Assembly: GCF_900115345.1 (NCBI RefSeq)
Contig: NZ_FOWC01000001.1
Location: 434,001 to 498,000 of the forward strand
Reading direction: 5' to 3'
DNA: 64,000 nucleotides
Origin: Amycolatopsis rubida
Lineage (GTDB): Bacteria; Actinomycetota; Actinomycetes; Mycobacteriales; Pseudonocardiaceae
Shown: one piece after another, positions 34,865 through 43,841 of the stretch
How positions within the stretch are numbered: position 1 is the stretch's first letter
Layout of the letters: every line of letters begins with the position of its first letter
Translations under genes and position numbers: made by a program
Notes under the pieces: model-generated
Told to the model about the DNA's origin: nothing
Databases searched by the model: none
The model's input: the letters and a program-made list of their open reading frames with translations, nothing else

Positions 34865-36058
34865 TTAGAGCTTGATTCCGGCCCAGTGGGCGAAGGTGGC
34901 GAGGGAATCGGAGCGGCGGCGGTCCTGGTGGGCGAGGGTGACCACCGTTTCGTGGACCTGGGGGTGGTAGCGGGTCAGCTGCGGTGCCAGTTCGCGGGCG
35001 GTGTTGAGTTCGGCCAGGACCTGGTCGCGGCGCCCGTGCAGCAGCGCCGCCCGGGCTAGGTCGACGTGGTGATGCCCTTTCCGGGAGGCCAGGGTGCCGG
35101 GCGGGAGCGGGGTGTTGCGGGCCAGCGCGGTGGCGCCGTCGCCGCGTTCGACGGCGGCGGCCACCGAATGGATGCTCACGTTGGCCGGGTCGAACGCGGT
35201 GTCGTAGAAGTCCGTGCCGGGCTCGAGGACGCGGGCGCAGTCGGCGGCTTCGGCCAGGTGCGCGTCGGAGGTGGCGCGGTCGCCGGAGCGTGCGGACAGG
35301 ATCGCCGAGCGCAGATGGAGATAGCCACGCACGGTCAGCGACGCCGGGCCGGTGGGCTCGGCCTCGGCCAGGCGACGTCCGGTCGCGGCGAGGCGCTCGG
35401 CGGCCCGGTAGGCGCCGCGGTGCATCAGGGGCAGGCCGATCTCGCCCTCGCACAGCGCGGCCAGCAGCGGGTCCCCGGACGAGGCCGCGGCGGTGGCGGC
35501 GCGTTCGGCGGCTTGCCCGGCCACCGGTGAACCCATGCGGTGCAGGCAGATCGTCACGCACTGGTAGAGGTGGGTCAGCAACCCGTGCGCCCGCTCGGCT
35601 TCCGCCCCCGTACGGGCGCGGACGGCGGCGGTGTGCAGAGCGGCGAGCAGATCGGGCATCGTCGCCGACGAGCGGTCGTATCGCGACTTCCGCTGCAGTT
35701 CGGCGACGGCGGCCACCGCCCGCGCGAGCGTGTCCAGAGGCGCGGTGGGGTCGTCGGTGGCCAGGGCAGGGCCCGCGATCACGGCGGTCTCCAGCTCGGC
35801 GATGCCCTCGCGTTCGGCGCCGAACTGCGGGCTGGGCTGCTCGTAGAGGTCGTAGACGGTCAGGTTCAGCACCCGCGCCGCCGCCGCGACGAACGACGGA
35901 GATGCCGGTTTGCGGCCCTGCTCGACTGCCCGCACCAGCGATACCGACACATGCATCCGGTCGGCGAGCTGCCGCTGGCCCAAATTCGGGTGCAGCTTGC
36001 GCGCGGCGCGGACTCGCCGCCCGACACCCGCCAGCCCACGGTCCTCCTCGGCTGCCAT
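34865..36058 (-). CDS. HTH regulator with TPR-like C-terminal domain
   Basis: 397 residues. XRE HTH at residues about 15-65 (NLGQRQLADRMHVSVSLVRA) followed by a long helical repeat domain (HGLLTHLYQCVTICLHRMGS, AERLAATGRRLAEAE, DLARAALLHGRRDQVLAELN). This layout is common for actinomycete pheromone- or ligand-responsive regulators. GAAGGGAG lies seven bases before the ATG at 36058; an in-frame GTG at 36082 is less likely. Nothing adjacent is clearly under its control. Confidence 0.8.
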   Translation of the reverse strand: MAAEEDRGLAGVGRRVRAARKLHPNLGQRQLADRMHVSVSLVRAVEQGRKPASPSFVAAAARVLNLTVYDLYEQPSPQFGAEREGIAELETAVIAGPALATDDPTAPLDTLARAVAAVAELQRKSRYDRSSATMPDLLAALHTAAVRARTGAEAERAHGLLTHLYQCVTICLHRMGSPVAGQAAERAATAAASSGDPLLAALCEGEIGLPLMHRGAYRAAERLAATGRRLAEAEPTGPASLTVRGYLHLRSAILSARSGDRATSDAHLAEAADCARVLEPGTDFYDTAFDPANVSIHSVAAAVERGDGATALARNTPLPPGTLASRKGHHHVDLARAALLHGRRDQVLAELNTARELAPQLTRYHPQVHETVVTLAHQDRRRSDSLATFAHWAGIKL

Positions 36059-36204
36059 GGCCACGCTCCCTTCCCGGGACACCTGCCGCTACCCGCCAGG
36101 GTAGCTCCCCTCCCCAGACGGCTTCACCCACCTTGACACCGAACGTGCAGGCGAGGTTCCACAGCGTGAGCGTCCCGGCGGTGCGGGACGGGCCGGCGGG
36201 GTGT

Positions 36205-36951
36205 TCAGCGGCGGAATCCGCGCTCGGGGTCGCGGGTGGGGACGTTGTCGAACTCGCCGAACCAGTCCTCGGCGTCCACGTCCGGCAACGGGCTCGGGTG
36301 ATAGAGCAGCCCCTCGTAGTCCTTGTCCTGGAACAACGCGTCCTGCAGGATCGACCAGCGGTAGTCGAACCGTGAACTCGGATGCGCGGCGACCTGCTCG
36401 GCGTGCACGTCGGGCTCGTCCTGCTGGCACCGTTCGGCGTCCTGGATCGCCAGGTCCAGCGCGATCTCCTCGGCAGTGCAGGCCGGGGTCGGGCGCCGCC
36501 CAGCAGCCAGGTCGCAGGCCAGGTCGTCGAAGGCACGTGCGTAGCACCGCAAGAACCACGGGCCACGGTCGGCCATGCATGCCGGTACGGTCGTGTCCGC
36601 CTCGGCTGCCGGCCCCCCGCCGCCCTGGGGCGTCCACTCGGCGATGTCGTAGACCTCGTCGGCCAACCTGCCCAGCGCCGCGTCCAACGCGGCGGCAGTG
36701 CGGGGAGTGATCACCACCGGCAGGCACACCTCGCAGTCGAAGTCGCGGCACCGGGGGCAGTCGGCGCAATCGTTGCGGCAGGTCCCGCACACCTCGCACC
36801 GGCCGGGACAGTTCGTCGTGGTGAACAATCCCGGGCCCCGCTCGCGCAGGCCCGGTAGCGCCGCCGCGATCCGCAGGCTCTCCTGCGCGTCCCCGATGCG
36901 CGCCAGGCGAGACAGGAGAGCGGCAGCGGTAGCCCCGCAGCATGTCGACAT
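36205..36951 (-). CDS. Cysteine-rich protein of unknown function
   Basis: Up to 248 residues. A striking cluster of ten Cys in about 40 residues (NCPGRCEVCGTCRNDCADCP, then RCRDFDCEVC) suggests one or two zinc or iron-sulfur sites. The rest is helical and acidic (AEEIALDLAIQDAERCQQDE, DVDAEDWFGEFDNVP). The apparent ATG at 36951 lies inside a fragment of an RHS gene read in another frame, so the true N-terminus is uncertain and may have been altered by recombination. Confidence 0.55.
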   Translation of the reverse strand: MSTCCGATAAALLSRLARIGDAQESLRIAAALPGLRERGPGLFTTTNCPGRCEVCGTCRNDCADCPRCRDFDCEVCLPVVITPRTAAALDAALGRLADEVYDIAEWTPQGGGGPAAEADTTVPACMADRGPWFLRCYARAFDDLACDLAAGRRPTPACTAEEIALDLAIQDAERCQQDEPDVHAEQVAAHPSSRFDYRWSILQDALFQDKDYEGLLYHPSPLPDVDAEDWFGEFDNVPTRDPERGFRR

Positions 36952-36982
36952 CGTACTGGTATTGGCCGAGGCAGTGAGGCGT
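36923..36982 (-). repeat. Orphan RHS core fragment
   Basis: About 60 bases nearly identical to 37587-37646 inside the RHS gene, encoding LGQYQYDVDMLRGYRC against LGQYQYGVDMLLGYRWYF there. It lies downstream of the RHS gene and its putative immunity gene, as expected of a displaced RHS tip, but the following toxin tip is not intact. Confidence 0.75.
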
Positions 36983-37037
36983 CTGGCCGAAAGTCGCGAA
37001 CTACAGTCCTGCGGCTTCCAGCCAGACGCGAAAGGTT

Positions 37038-37217
37038 CTAATCGTCGTTCTTCTGGGAACTGTTTCGTTTACTGCTTCGGTATCTCACAAGGAAGCCTGC
37101 CCCGAGGGCGACGAACACTGCTAATGGTATTGCAAAATATGACTGTCCGGTAAGCCAGACGATAACCGTGGCGGCTCCTGCCGCTAAGGTCAGCACCAAC
37201 AGTGTTCGAGCTACCAC
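37038..37217 (-). CDS. Two-helix membrane protein, candidate RHS immunity protein
   Basis: 59 residues, below usual ORF cut-offs. Starting at GTG 37217 it reads MVARTLLVLTLAAGAATVIV (helix 1), then SYFAIPLAVFVALGAGFLV (helix 2) and a charged tail RYRSSKRNSSQKNDD. A GAGG ribosome site lies six bases upstream, 12 bases after the RHS stop. Composition is less GC-rich than core genes, as usual for immunity genes. RHS toxins are generally followed by a cognate immunity gene, and a membrane protein suits a membrane-acting tip. No homology is claimed. Confidence 0.65.
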   Translation of the reverse strand: MVARTLLVLTLAAGAATVIVWLTGQSYFAIPLAVFVALGAGFLVRYRSSKRNSSQKNDD

Positions 37218-37229
37218 AACTTGCCTCTT

Positions 37230-40200
37230 TCACGTCAATAGATAGCCAAGCCCGCCGACGGTGCCAAGGAGAAAGTTGTTCTTTACCTCCTCACTGCTCC
37301 CTCCTCCCGCCGCCGCGCCGAGCCCGCCTCCGGTCGCTCCCCACACTGCGCCGGCCCCGATGCCAATCGCGATGCATGCGGGGGCTGCAAGAGTGCATCC
37401 GGCCGCTACAGCTCCGATGCCGATCGCGCTGCCCACCAAGGCACCCGCCGCGCCGGTGAAGTCAGCAAAAGACAACGCTCCGGTGGGGTCGCTGTGGTTG
37501 ACGGGGTCGTTGTTGGCGTAGGCGTAGTGGTTGGTTTCTTGTCCGGTGGGGTCGGGGGTGAGGAAGCGGCCCCATCCGGGGAAGTACCAGCGGTAGCCGA
37601 GCAGCATGTCGACACCGTACTGGTATTGGCCGAGGTAGTGGAACGGGTTGTCTCCGGCGTTGGGTCCGGTGGTGGTGCTCCCGCCGTAGGGGTCGTAGCG
37701 ATACGTCGCTGCCACGGTGCCGGTGGTGGAGATGAGGGCGGTGACGCTGCCTTGGTAGTCGATGACGACGTTGTAGCGTGCCCCGGTCCCGGATTTCTGG
37801 GTGACGATCGCCCCCTTGGGGTCGCGGGCGAGGCTGGTGCGGGCGCCGTTGTGGACGGCTTGGGTGAGGCCGAGGGCGGTGGTGGTGAACCGGTCGGTGG
37901 TGGTGCCGCCGCTGGTGGTGTAAGCGAGTTGGTGGGGTTGGGTTTGGTTGAGGGTGTCGTAGGTGGCGGCGAAGGTGTTGCCGGCGGCGTCGTTGCCGGA
38001 GACGAATTGGCCGGTGTCGCTGTAGTTGTTGGTTTCGTCGGGGTTGGTGGCGCCGGTGAGGTTTCCGGCGGTGTCGTAGCTTCGGGTGCGGCCGTCGTTG
38101 ACGAGTTGGTCGGCGGCGTTGTAGGTGAAGTTCGCTGCGCCGAGTTTGGTCATGTTGCCGGCGTTGTCGTAGGCGTAGCCGGTCGCGCCGGCGGTCTTCA
38201 ACCTTTGCAGGGTGTCGTAGGTGTAGCTGGTGGTGCCGGTGGCGTCGGTTTTGGACTGCATCTGGTCGGAGTCGGCGCCGCCGGGGCGGGTGTAGCTGTA
38301 GCCGGTTTGCAGCAGTTGCGTTCCCGCGGTGTTTTTGACCGTCAGGCTGGTTTGGCGGCCGGAGTTGTCGTAGCCGTTGGTCTGGCTGCCGGCTCCGGGC
38401 CAGGTGGTGCTGGTGCGGCGGTCGGCGTTGTCGTAGCCGAACGTCGTGGTCTGCCCGAACGGATCGGCCAGCGAGGTGAGCCGGTTCGCTGCGTCGTAAC
38501 CGTAGTCGGTCTTTCCGCCGGGATCGGTCATCGACGTGAGGTTCCCCGCGAGGTCGTAGCCGTAGGCGAGATGCTCGTCGGGGCTGGTGTCGTCGCTGCG
38601 GGTGTCGGCGAGAAGCTGCCCGCCGGTGTCGTAGGCGAAGGCGTGGGTGGCGGTGGCGGTGTCGCGGCGGGTGAGACTGCCGTTGTTGTCGTAGACCGCC
38701 GCCTGCAGCACGACACCGTTGCTGTGCTTCGTAACCGATACGACGCGGTCGAGTTTGTCGTAGCCGTAATCCAGCCGGATCCCGCGCCCGTCGGTCACCG
38801 AAGCGACCCGCGAGAGCGAGTCGTAGGTGTAGTGCGTGGTTCCGAGCGGGGTGGGCGGGGTGACGGTGGCGAGGTTTCCGGCGGCGTCGTAGTCGTAGCG
38901 GGTGACGTGCCCGTTGCCGTCGACGCTGGTCGAGACCAGTCCCAGCGGCTGGGTGTAGGTCAGGGTCTGCAGATCGGCGTTCAACCCGTCGGAATGGATC
39001 TTCGTGACGTTCCCGGCGTTGTCGTAGCTGCGGGAGACCTTGTCCCCGGCCGGATCCGTCACCGCTGTCGGCAGGTGCGGGTGGGCGGCGTCGGTGTAGC
39101 CGACGCTGGTCTTCGCGCCCGTCGGCAGCTGAGTGCCGATCAGGTTGTTGAGCGGGTCGTAGCTGTTGGTGGTGCTGTTGTTCAGCCCGTCGACGGTGGT
39201 GTGCACGTCGCTGTTGGCGGTCCAGGTCTGCGCGCGTGTGTGTCCGAGCGCGTCGGTGGCCGAGGTCTGCCGCCCCTGGCTGTCGTACTTGTAGGTCGCG
39301 GAGTGCGCGTTCGGGTCGGTTTCGGTGGTCTGCCCGCTGCCGTAGCCGAACGTGGACTTCACCTGCCCGGTCTGCCGCGCGAACGTCACCTCGGTGACGC
39401 GGTGCGAGGCGTCGTAGGCGAAGCTGTAAGCGGTGCCGTTGGGGTCCTGAATCGAGGCGAGGTCGCCGGTGCCGGTCCACGTCAGGTGCATCGAGGCGCC
39501 GGAGCGGTCGGTGAAATCTGTCAGCTGGGCGGCGTTGGTGTAGCGGTAGGTCGCCGCGGTGGTGCCGGTCGGGTCGGTGATCGCCGAGACCAGGCCGTTG
39601 GCGTAGCCGAAGGTGGTGACGCGGCCCTGGGTGTCGGTGATGGAGGCGGTGGTGCCGTCGGTGTTGTAGCGCGGGGTGACGGTGTTGCCGTTGCGGTCGG
39701 CCTCCGAGACCAGCCAGCCCGCGGGACTGAACGTCCAGGTCTCGTTGGAGCCGTTGAAGGTCAGCAGGTATTTCCCGCCGGGAGCTTTCGTGAGTTCGGC
39801 GTGCACGCCGGGAGCCGGGGTGTAGCTGCCGTCGGACTGGTGGGCGAAGGTCGCGCAGTAGCCCGAATCGCCGTGCAGCACCACATCGCTGCCGTTGAAC
39901 GTCAGGCCGACGTCCTGGCCGTGGCTGAGCGTCCAGCCGGCGCCGAAGGCGCCGTTGCCCGGGCGCTGGTTGTTGTACACCTGCGACAGGGACAGGTTCT
40001 CGCCGGTGCCTTTGACCGTCAGCTGCCGTTGCGTGATGGTCAGGTTCCCGTCGTGGGTGTTGACCAGTGCCTCCATCCGGTCGGAGATCTTGAACCGCTC
40101 CAACGGATACTGCGGCAGCAACCCCGTCTCGTTCGCCCCGCACGCCGACACCGCCGCCGGGGCCGCGCCCGGCTTGTAGCCCGGCCGCCAGTTCGCCGCG

Positions 40201-40364
40201 GGCGGCTGCCCGCCGGTCGGAGTCCTGTTCACGGTGGACGGCGGCGTCCACACCGTCGTCGGCGGCGCCACCGTGCGCGGCGCGGCGGACGCCGCGTGCG
40301 GTACAGCGACCACCAGCGCCCCCAAAGTCACGGCGGAAACCGCCAACGCAGATCTGTGCCTCAT
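37230..40364 (-). CDS. Secreted RHS/YD-repeat polymorphic toxin
   Basis: 1044 residues. Signal peptide (ALAVSAVTLGALVVAVPHAA), then many YD repeats (for example GNVTKI, YDYDAAGNLATVT, YGYDAANRLTSLADPFGQ) forming the RHS shell. The conserved end is LGQYQYGVDMLLGYRWYFPG, then GRFLTPDPTGQ and YAYANNDPVNHSDPTG. The C-terminal tip (about 75 residues: GAAGALVGSAIGIGAVAAGC, IAIGIGAGAVWGATGGGLGA) is strongly hydrophobic and Gly/Ala-rich, unlike nuclease tips, suggesting membrane insertion. A GAGGGGAAGAAT ribosome site precedes the ATG. The candidate immunity gene follows after 12 bases. Confidence 0.92.
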   Translation of the reverse strand: MRHRSALAVSAVTLGALVVAVPHAASAAPRTVAPPTTVWTPPSTVNRTPTGGQPPAANWRPGYKPGAAPAAVSACGANETGLLPQYPLERFKISDRMEALVNTHDGNLTITQRQLTVKGTGENLSLSQVYNNQRPGNGAFGAGWTLSHGQDVGLTFNGSDVVLHGDSGYCATFAHQSDGSYTPAPGVHAELTKAPGGKYLLTFNGSNETWTFSPAGWLVSEADRNGNTVTPRYNTDGTTASITDTQGRVTTFGYANGLVSAITDPTGTTAATYRYTNAAQLTDFTDRSGASMHLTWTGTGDLASIQDPNGTAYSFAYDASHRVTEVTFARQTGQVKSTFGYGSGQTTETDPNAHSATYKYDSQGRQTSATDALGHTRAQTWTANSDVHTTVDGLNNSTTNSYDPLNNLIGTQLPTGAKTSVGYTDAAHPHLPTAVTDPAGDKVSRSYDNAGNVTKIHSDGLNADLQTLTYTQPLGLVSTSVDGNGHVTRYDYDAAGNLATVTPPTPLGTTHYTYDSLSRVASVTDGRGIRLDYGYDKLDRVVSVTKHSNGVVLQAAVYDNNGSLTRRDTATATHAFAYDTGGQLLADTRSDDTSPDEHLAYGYDLAGNLTSMTDPGGKTDYGYDAANRLTSLADPFGQTTTFGYDNADRRTSTTWPGAGSQTNGYDNSGRQTSLTVKNTAGTQLLQTGYSYTRPGGADSDQMQSKTDATGTTSYTYDTLQRLKTAGATGYAYDNAGNMTKLGAANFTYNAADQLVNDGRTRSYDTAGNLTGATNPDETNNYSDTGQFVSGNDAAGNTFAATYDTLNQTQPHQLAYTTSGGTTTDRFTTTALGLTQAVHNGARTSLARDPKGAIVTQKSGTGARYNVVIDYQGSVTALISTTGTVAATYRYDPYGGSTTTGPNAGDNPFHYLGQYQYGVDMLLGYRWYFPGWGRFLTPDPTGQETNHYAYANNDPVNHSDPTGALSFADFTGAAGALVGSAIGIGAVAAGCTLAAPACIAIGIGAGAVWGATGGGLGAAAGGGSSEEVKNNFLLGTVGGLGYLLT

Positions 40365-40596
40365 ATTCTTCCCCTCGAACGAAATGAGTGCAGCACGAAC
40401 CGCGCCGGAAACACTCGGACCCGAGGTCTACAGGCCCTGGACGACACCAGACGACGCGGCGGAGCATGATCATGCAAGAGGCTTCATCGCCGCCGACACT
40501 TGCTTTGTGACAACAATGCGACTGAAATGTCTGGTATATCCCTTTGTTTCACCCCGGCGGAGCAGCGGCAGTGGACTAGACCCGTCCAGTTGGTGA

Positions 40597-42050
40597 AGTG
40601 TCAACGGTCAGTTTGTTCTGGCTCTGGCTCAAAGTTCGTGATGTGGCGTCGGTTTCCGAGGGGTATGCGGCGGCGGAGGAGGTCGAATCCGGCGCGGCCG
40701 AACATGTGTCGTTTGAGTGCTTTGATCTTGCAGACGGCGCCTTCGACAGCGCCGCTGTTGCAGGCGAGGGTTGAGTCCGTTGCGGACGGCGTCGTCGTCC
40801 TTGAGCAGTCCGGCGGCGAAGCCGTCCAGCTGGGAGATCCCGCTGGCCTGAGCCTTGGCGATCCAGGCGTCCAGGTGCTGGCCGCGGAGGTCGCGCAGCA
40901 TCCCGCCGAAGTCGGCCACGAGCTGGTCGACCGCGCAGGACTGGGCAGCGTTCGAGGATCCGGGCGAGATCGGCCTGCTCCTGGTCAGCGCGATCGGCCG
41001 CAGGGCGGATAATCCAGCTGGTGATCTGCCGTGGTTTCGGCGCGGTCGTCGAGACGGCGGCCGGTGGCGTCGCGGTGTCGCGCCAGGTCTTGGATGAGCC
41101 GCCGGACCGTTCGTTCGCTGCCGCGGTAGCCGCGACCGCGCAGGTCCTGGGCGAGGCGGGCGGCGTTGGTGCAGCCTTCCGGCCAGCGCTGGACCAGAAA
41201 CCCGGTGTGCTCATCGAGGTCGCTTCCGCGCCGGGCCACCTGGGTCAGCAGTTCGCCGGCGGTCTCCGCGCGTGCATAGCGTCGCACGGTTTTGTCGTCC
41301 AGGTTGAGTGCCTTGCTGATAGCCGTAGTCCCGACGCCCTTGTCCCACAAGGCATGAACCTCGGCGTGCCGCTGGCGAGTCAGCTCGGCCCGCCTGCCCT
41401 CGACGGGCTCCGAATTCAGTGGCTCGGGCTGGGCAACGGCCTCCGCAGCGGGGCGATCGTGCAGGCACTTGCGGTGGGCGCGCACGATCCTGTCCACCTT
41501 GTCCGTGAGGTTGTAAAGCAGGTGGAACGGGTCCGCGACCTGGACCGCGTCGGGTGCACCGAGCCTCGCGCCTTCGGCGTAACTGCCGGCGCGGTCGCGG
41601 CAGACCGCCTTCGCGCCGGGATGCGCGCGCAGCCAGCCGGCAAACGTGTCGCCGAGCCGGTCGGGCAGCACATCAATCGGCCCGTGGGTGTCCATGTCGA
41701 TCACAATGGTGCCGTAGTTGTGGCGGCGGCGGAACGCGAAGTCGTCCACGCCGACGACCTGCTCAACGAAGGTCCGCTTCGCGCAGTCAGCGTTGTCGCA
41801 GAAAAGCCGCCGCACCAGCAGCCGAATCACGGTCTCCTGCCCACCGACCGCGGCGTCCGCGATGCAACGCTGGCAGCGGCTGTGCACCCGGCCCGAACGG
41901 GTGCCGCAACCAGAACAGGCGAGCATCGGCCCGGAGGACGCTCGCGTGCAGTTCGACCCGCGCTCCTCGCCGAACAACCTGGCCGATGACCAGCGGAGCG
42001 AGATGAGGGAACAACGTCTTCAGACCACGACCGTCGCACCACCAACATGA
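40597..42050 (-). pseudogene. ISL3-family transposase with several frame breaks
   Basis: The N-terminus (TLFPHLAPLVIGQVVRRGAR) is in one frame, the main part 40985-41977 in another: CSGCGTRSGRVHSRCQRC zinc motif, RRLFCDNADCAKRTFVEQV, VVGVDDFAFRRRHNYGTIVI with the first catalytic Asp, DRAGSYAEGARLGAPDAVQV and ADPFHLLYNL. The 3' part returns in a third frame (QLDGFAAGLLKDDDAVRNGL), and the typical ending (GAVEGAVCKIKALKRHMFGR) in yet another. The transposase is therefore inactive. The pieces align end to end, so only small indels have occurred. Confidence 0.85.
40619..40641 (+). repeat. Left terminal inverted repeat of the IS
   Basis: 23 bases (TGGCTCTGGCTCAAAGTTCG then TGA), exactly inverted at 42089-42111. 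Confidence 0.85.
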
Positions 42051-42088
42051 TCGACCCCGCCGACCCGCCGATCACCAGGCACCAGCCG

Positions 42089-42111
42089 TCACGAACTTTG
42101 AGCCAGAGCCA
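42089..42111 (-). repeat. Right terminal inverted repeat of the IS
   Basis: TCACGAACTTTGAGCCAGAG then CCA, the exact complement of 40619-40641. Confidence 0.85.
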
Positions 42112-42431
42112 GTATTTGCGCGAACGCCTCTGCCCTGGCGGGGGCCAGACGGGCGAGCTGCTCGGCGAACCCCGGGTCGGCGGTCGCGAATGTCCTGGAG
42201 GCCGGCGGCCACCATCTGCCGCCGGTCCTGCGCGTGTGGCGCCTCGCGCAGCTTGTCCAGCGCGGCCGCTCCGGAAGCGGTTCCCGTCAGACGCGGTTCG
42301 ATCAGCCCGTACAGCCGCGCGGCCGCGCCGTCTTTGACCTTGTCGGCCACCTTCCCGGCGATCGCGGCCAGGTAGCCGCCGACGGCAGCCGCAGCCTGCG
42401 CCGCCAGGTCAGCGATGTTGATGTCGTCCAC
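42112..42431 (-). pseudogene. Small hypothetical gene cut by the IS
   Basis: From a GTG at 42431: MDDINIADLAAQAAAAVGGY with LAAIAGKVADKVKDGAAARL, then AALDKLREAPHAQDRRQMVA. The expected continuation DPGFAEQLARLAPARAEAF appears in the next frame at about 42130-42190, so one base has been lost or gained, and the IS repeat then ends the gene. Similar short proteins occur beside NTPase and effector modules in actinomycetes; the role is unknown. Confidence 0.6.
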
Positions 42432-42440
42432 GCAGGTGCG

Positions 42441-42629
42441 TCACGCCTGGCGGTGCTGGCGAACCGATGGCTGCGGAAACTGCCGGTCGAGACAGATGCA
42501 GCCAGGGCCGAGAGCCTCACGCCAGCATTCGTCCGGCCAGCATCGGTGAGACCGACAGACTCCACACCGCCCACCGGCTGCAACTACTGCTGCGCAGGCA
42601 CGGCATTTGCGCGAGCCTCGCCTTCGCAC
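42441..42629 (-). CDS. Small Cys-rich protein
   Basis: 62 residues. The pattern KCRACAAVVAAGGRCGVCRS, HRCWPDECWREALGPGCICL has eight Cys that could bind zinc. It stops 10 bases before the interrupted gene at 42431 and shares its strand, suggesting a former two-gene operon. The start is a GTG without a clear ribosome site. Confidence 0.4.
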   Translation of the reverse strand: MRRRGSRKCRACAAVVAAGGRCGVCRSHRCWPDECWREALGPGCICLDRQFPQPSVRQHRQA

Positions 42630-42839
42630 AGGCCTTCTACGCCCTGCTCAGCAACAGCATCAACGACGCACCCCACCCCTGCGGACGGATAGCTCGCCGG
42701 GAACGTCTCCGATCCCGCTCATCGCGGCCCACGACATCACCACAATGACGATCTACTCCGAAACCGTTGGCCTGGGCCGAACTTGCCCAGCGCCCCGGCT
42801 GGGCGAAAGCAGCACTGCATTGTCCACCAGTCGGTCACG

Positions 42840-43841
42840 TTATGGCTTCAGGCCGACGCCCGTCCACACCACTGCCTCATTCGATGCGTGGAACGCCACC
42901 GGTTGTGTGGTCGGACCGCCCTCCTCCGGATGCCAATCCGGTGTCCACGTCCAGCCAGGGTTGATGACCTCGAAATCTCCGAGAAGTGCGGCGATCTGTT
43001 CGCGTGTGCGCCAGATGGCGTTGCTGCTACTTGATTCGTCGTACATCCGTTTCAGCTCGGCCAGTTTGGCGGATAGCGCTTCCGGGACGGCCTCGTCTGT
43101 GATGTGCGAGATCGCGAGATAGGAGCCCCGCGGCAGCAGATCTCGGAATCGCGCGACGGATTCAGGGCCGATATCGTTGCCGTCGGCATCCGGTTGATGA
43201 ACGTGAAGTACCGCGATGAGCAGCAATGCGACAGGCTCGTTCGGATCCAGCAACTGGGTGTCGATCGCTTCACGCCATAACTCGTCCGGGTTGCGGAGAT
43301 CGGCCTCGATGACGGCCTGTCGGGACGCGTCGCCTTCACGGTTCAAGAGCATGTTGGCGTGAGCAACGGCAACGGGGTCGTTATCGACGTAGACCACGCG
43401 AACATCCGGTGTCGCGCCTGCTTCGATCAGCGTCTCGTCGGCCACCTGGTGCGTGTTGCCGGCGGTCGGGACGCCGGCCCCGATGTCGAGAAACTGCCGC
43501 ACGCCCCGTTTGGTCAAATGCCGCACCACGCGGTTCAGCAGCTGGCGATTGGACAGCGCGATGTCCCGCAGCAACGGGAATTTCGAGAGCACTCGATCGC
43601 CAAAATCACGGTCCACCGCCCAGTTGGCGGTACCGCCCAGATAATAATCGTATACCCGAGCTACGCTCGGGCGATTCAGATCGACACCGTCTGGTCGAAT
43701 CGGATCAGACTTGTCCTCGGACACCGGCCGGGCCTCCCCGTCGTCGCCTTCCGGATTAGTCTCCGATGTTAGCGAACAAGGAGAGTGGCGCGGGTCGAGG
43801 GCGGTTTGCTGTTGGCCAGTCGTTACGATCACGGGCTTCAC
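42840..43841 (-). CDS. DUF574-type SAM-dependent methyltransferase
   Basis: 333 residues. Family motifs are complete: RPSVARVYDYYLGGTANWAV, RQFLDIGAGVPTAGNTHQVA, VRVVYVDNDPVAVAHANMLL, VALLLIAVLHVH and GSYLAISHITDE, ending WTWTPDWHPEEGG. The N-terminal 45 residues before the family core are polar; a shorter start (VSEDKSD) is possible. The GTG at 43841 overlaps the HTH gene stop as GTGA, so it is co-transcribed with 43838-44686. A second full copy is at 20230 and a relic at 34070. Confidence 0.85.
   Translation of the reverse strand: MKPVIVTTGQQQTALDPRHSPCSLTSETNPEGDDGEARPVSEDKSDPIRPDGVDLNRPSVARVYDYYLGGTANWAVDRDFGDRVLSKFPLLRDIALSNRQLLNRVVRHLTKRGVRQFLDIGAGVPTAGNTHQVADETLIEAGATPDVRVVYVDNDPVAVAHANMLLNREGDASRQAVIEADLRNPDELWREAIDTQLLDPNEPVALLLIAVLHVHQPDADGNDIGPESVARFRDLLPRGSYLAISHITDEAVPEALSAKLAELKRMYDESSSSNAIWRTREQIAALLGDFEVINPGWTWTPDWHPEEGGPTTQPVAFHASNEAVVWTGVGLKP

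Larger units (their letters stand above)
40619..42111 (-). mobile_element. ISL3-type insertion sequence, decayed
   Basis: About 1.5 kb bounded by perfect 23-bp inverted repeats and filled with a minus-strand ISL3-family transposase whose frame is broken. Target duplications are not obvious next to the repeats. It interrupts the 3' end of the gene at 42112-42431. Confidence 0.85.

Noticed and set aside
37494..40469. A 991-codon plus-strand open frame
   Set aside because: It is a Val/Gly-rich shadow of the RHS gene; the minus-strand reading has a signal peptide, YD repeats and a ribosome site.
40619..42111. Active insertion sequence
   Set aside because: The inverted repeats are perfect, but the transposase is broken in several frames, so autonomous transposition is not expected.
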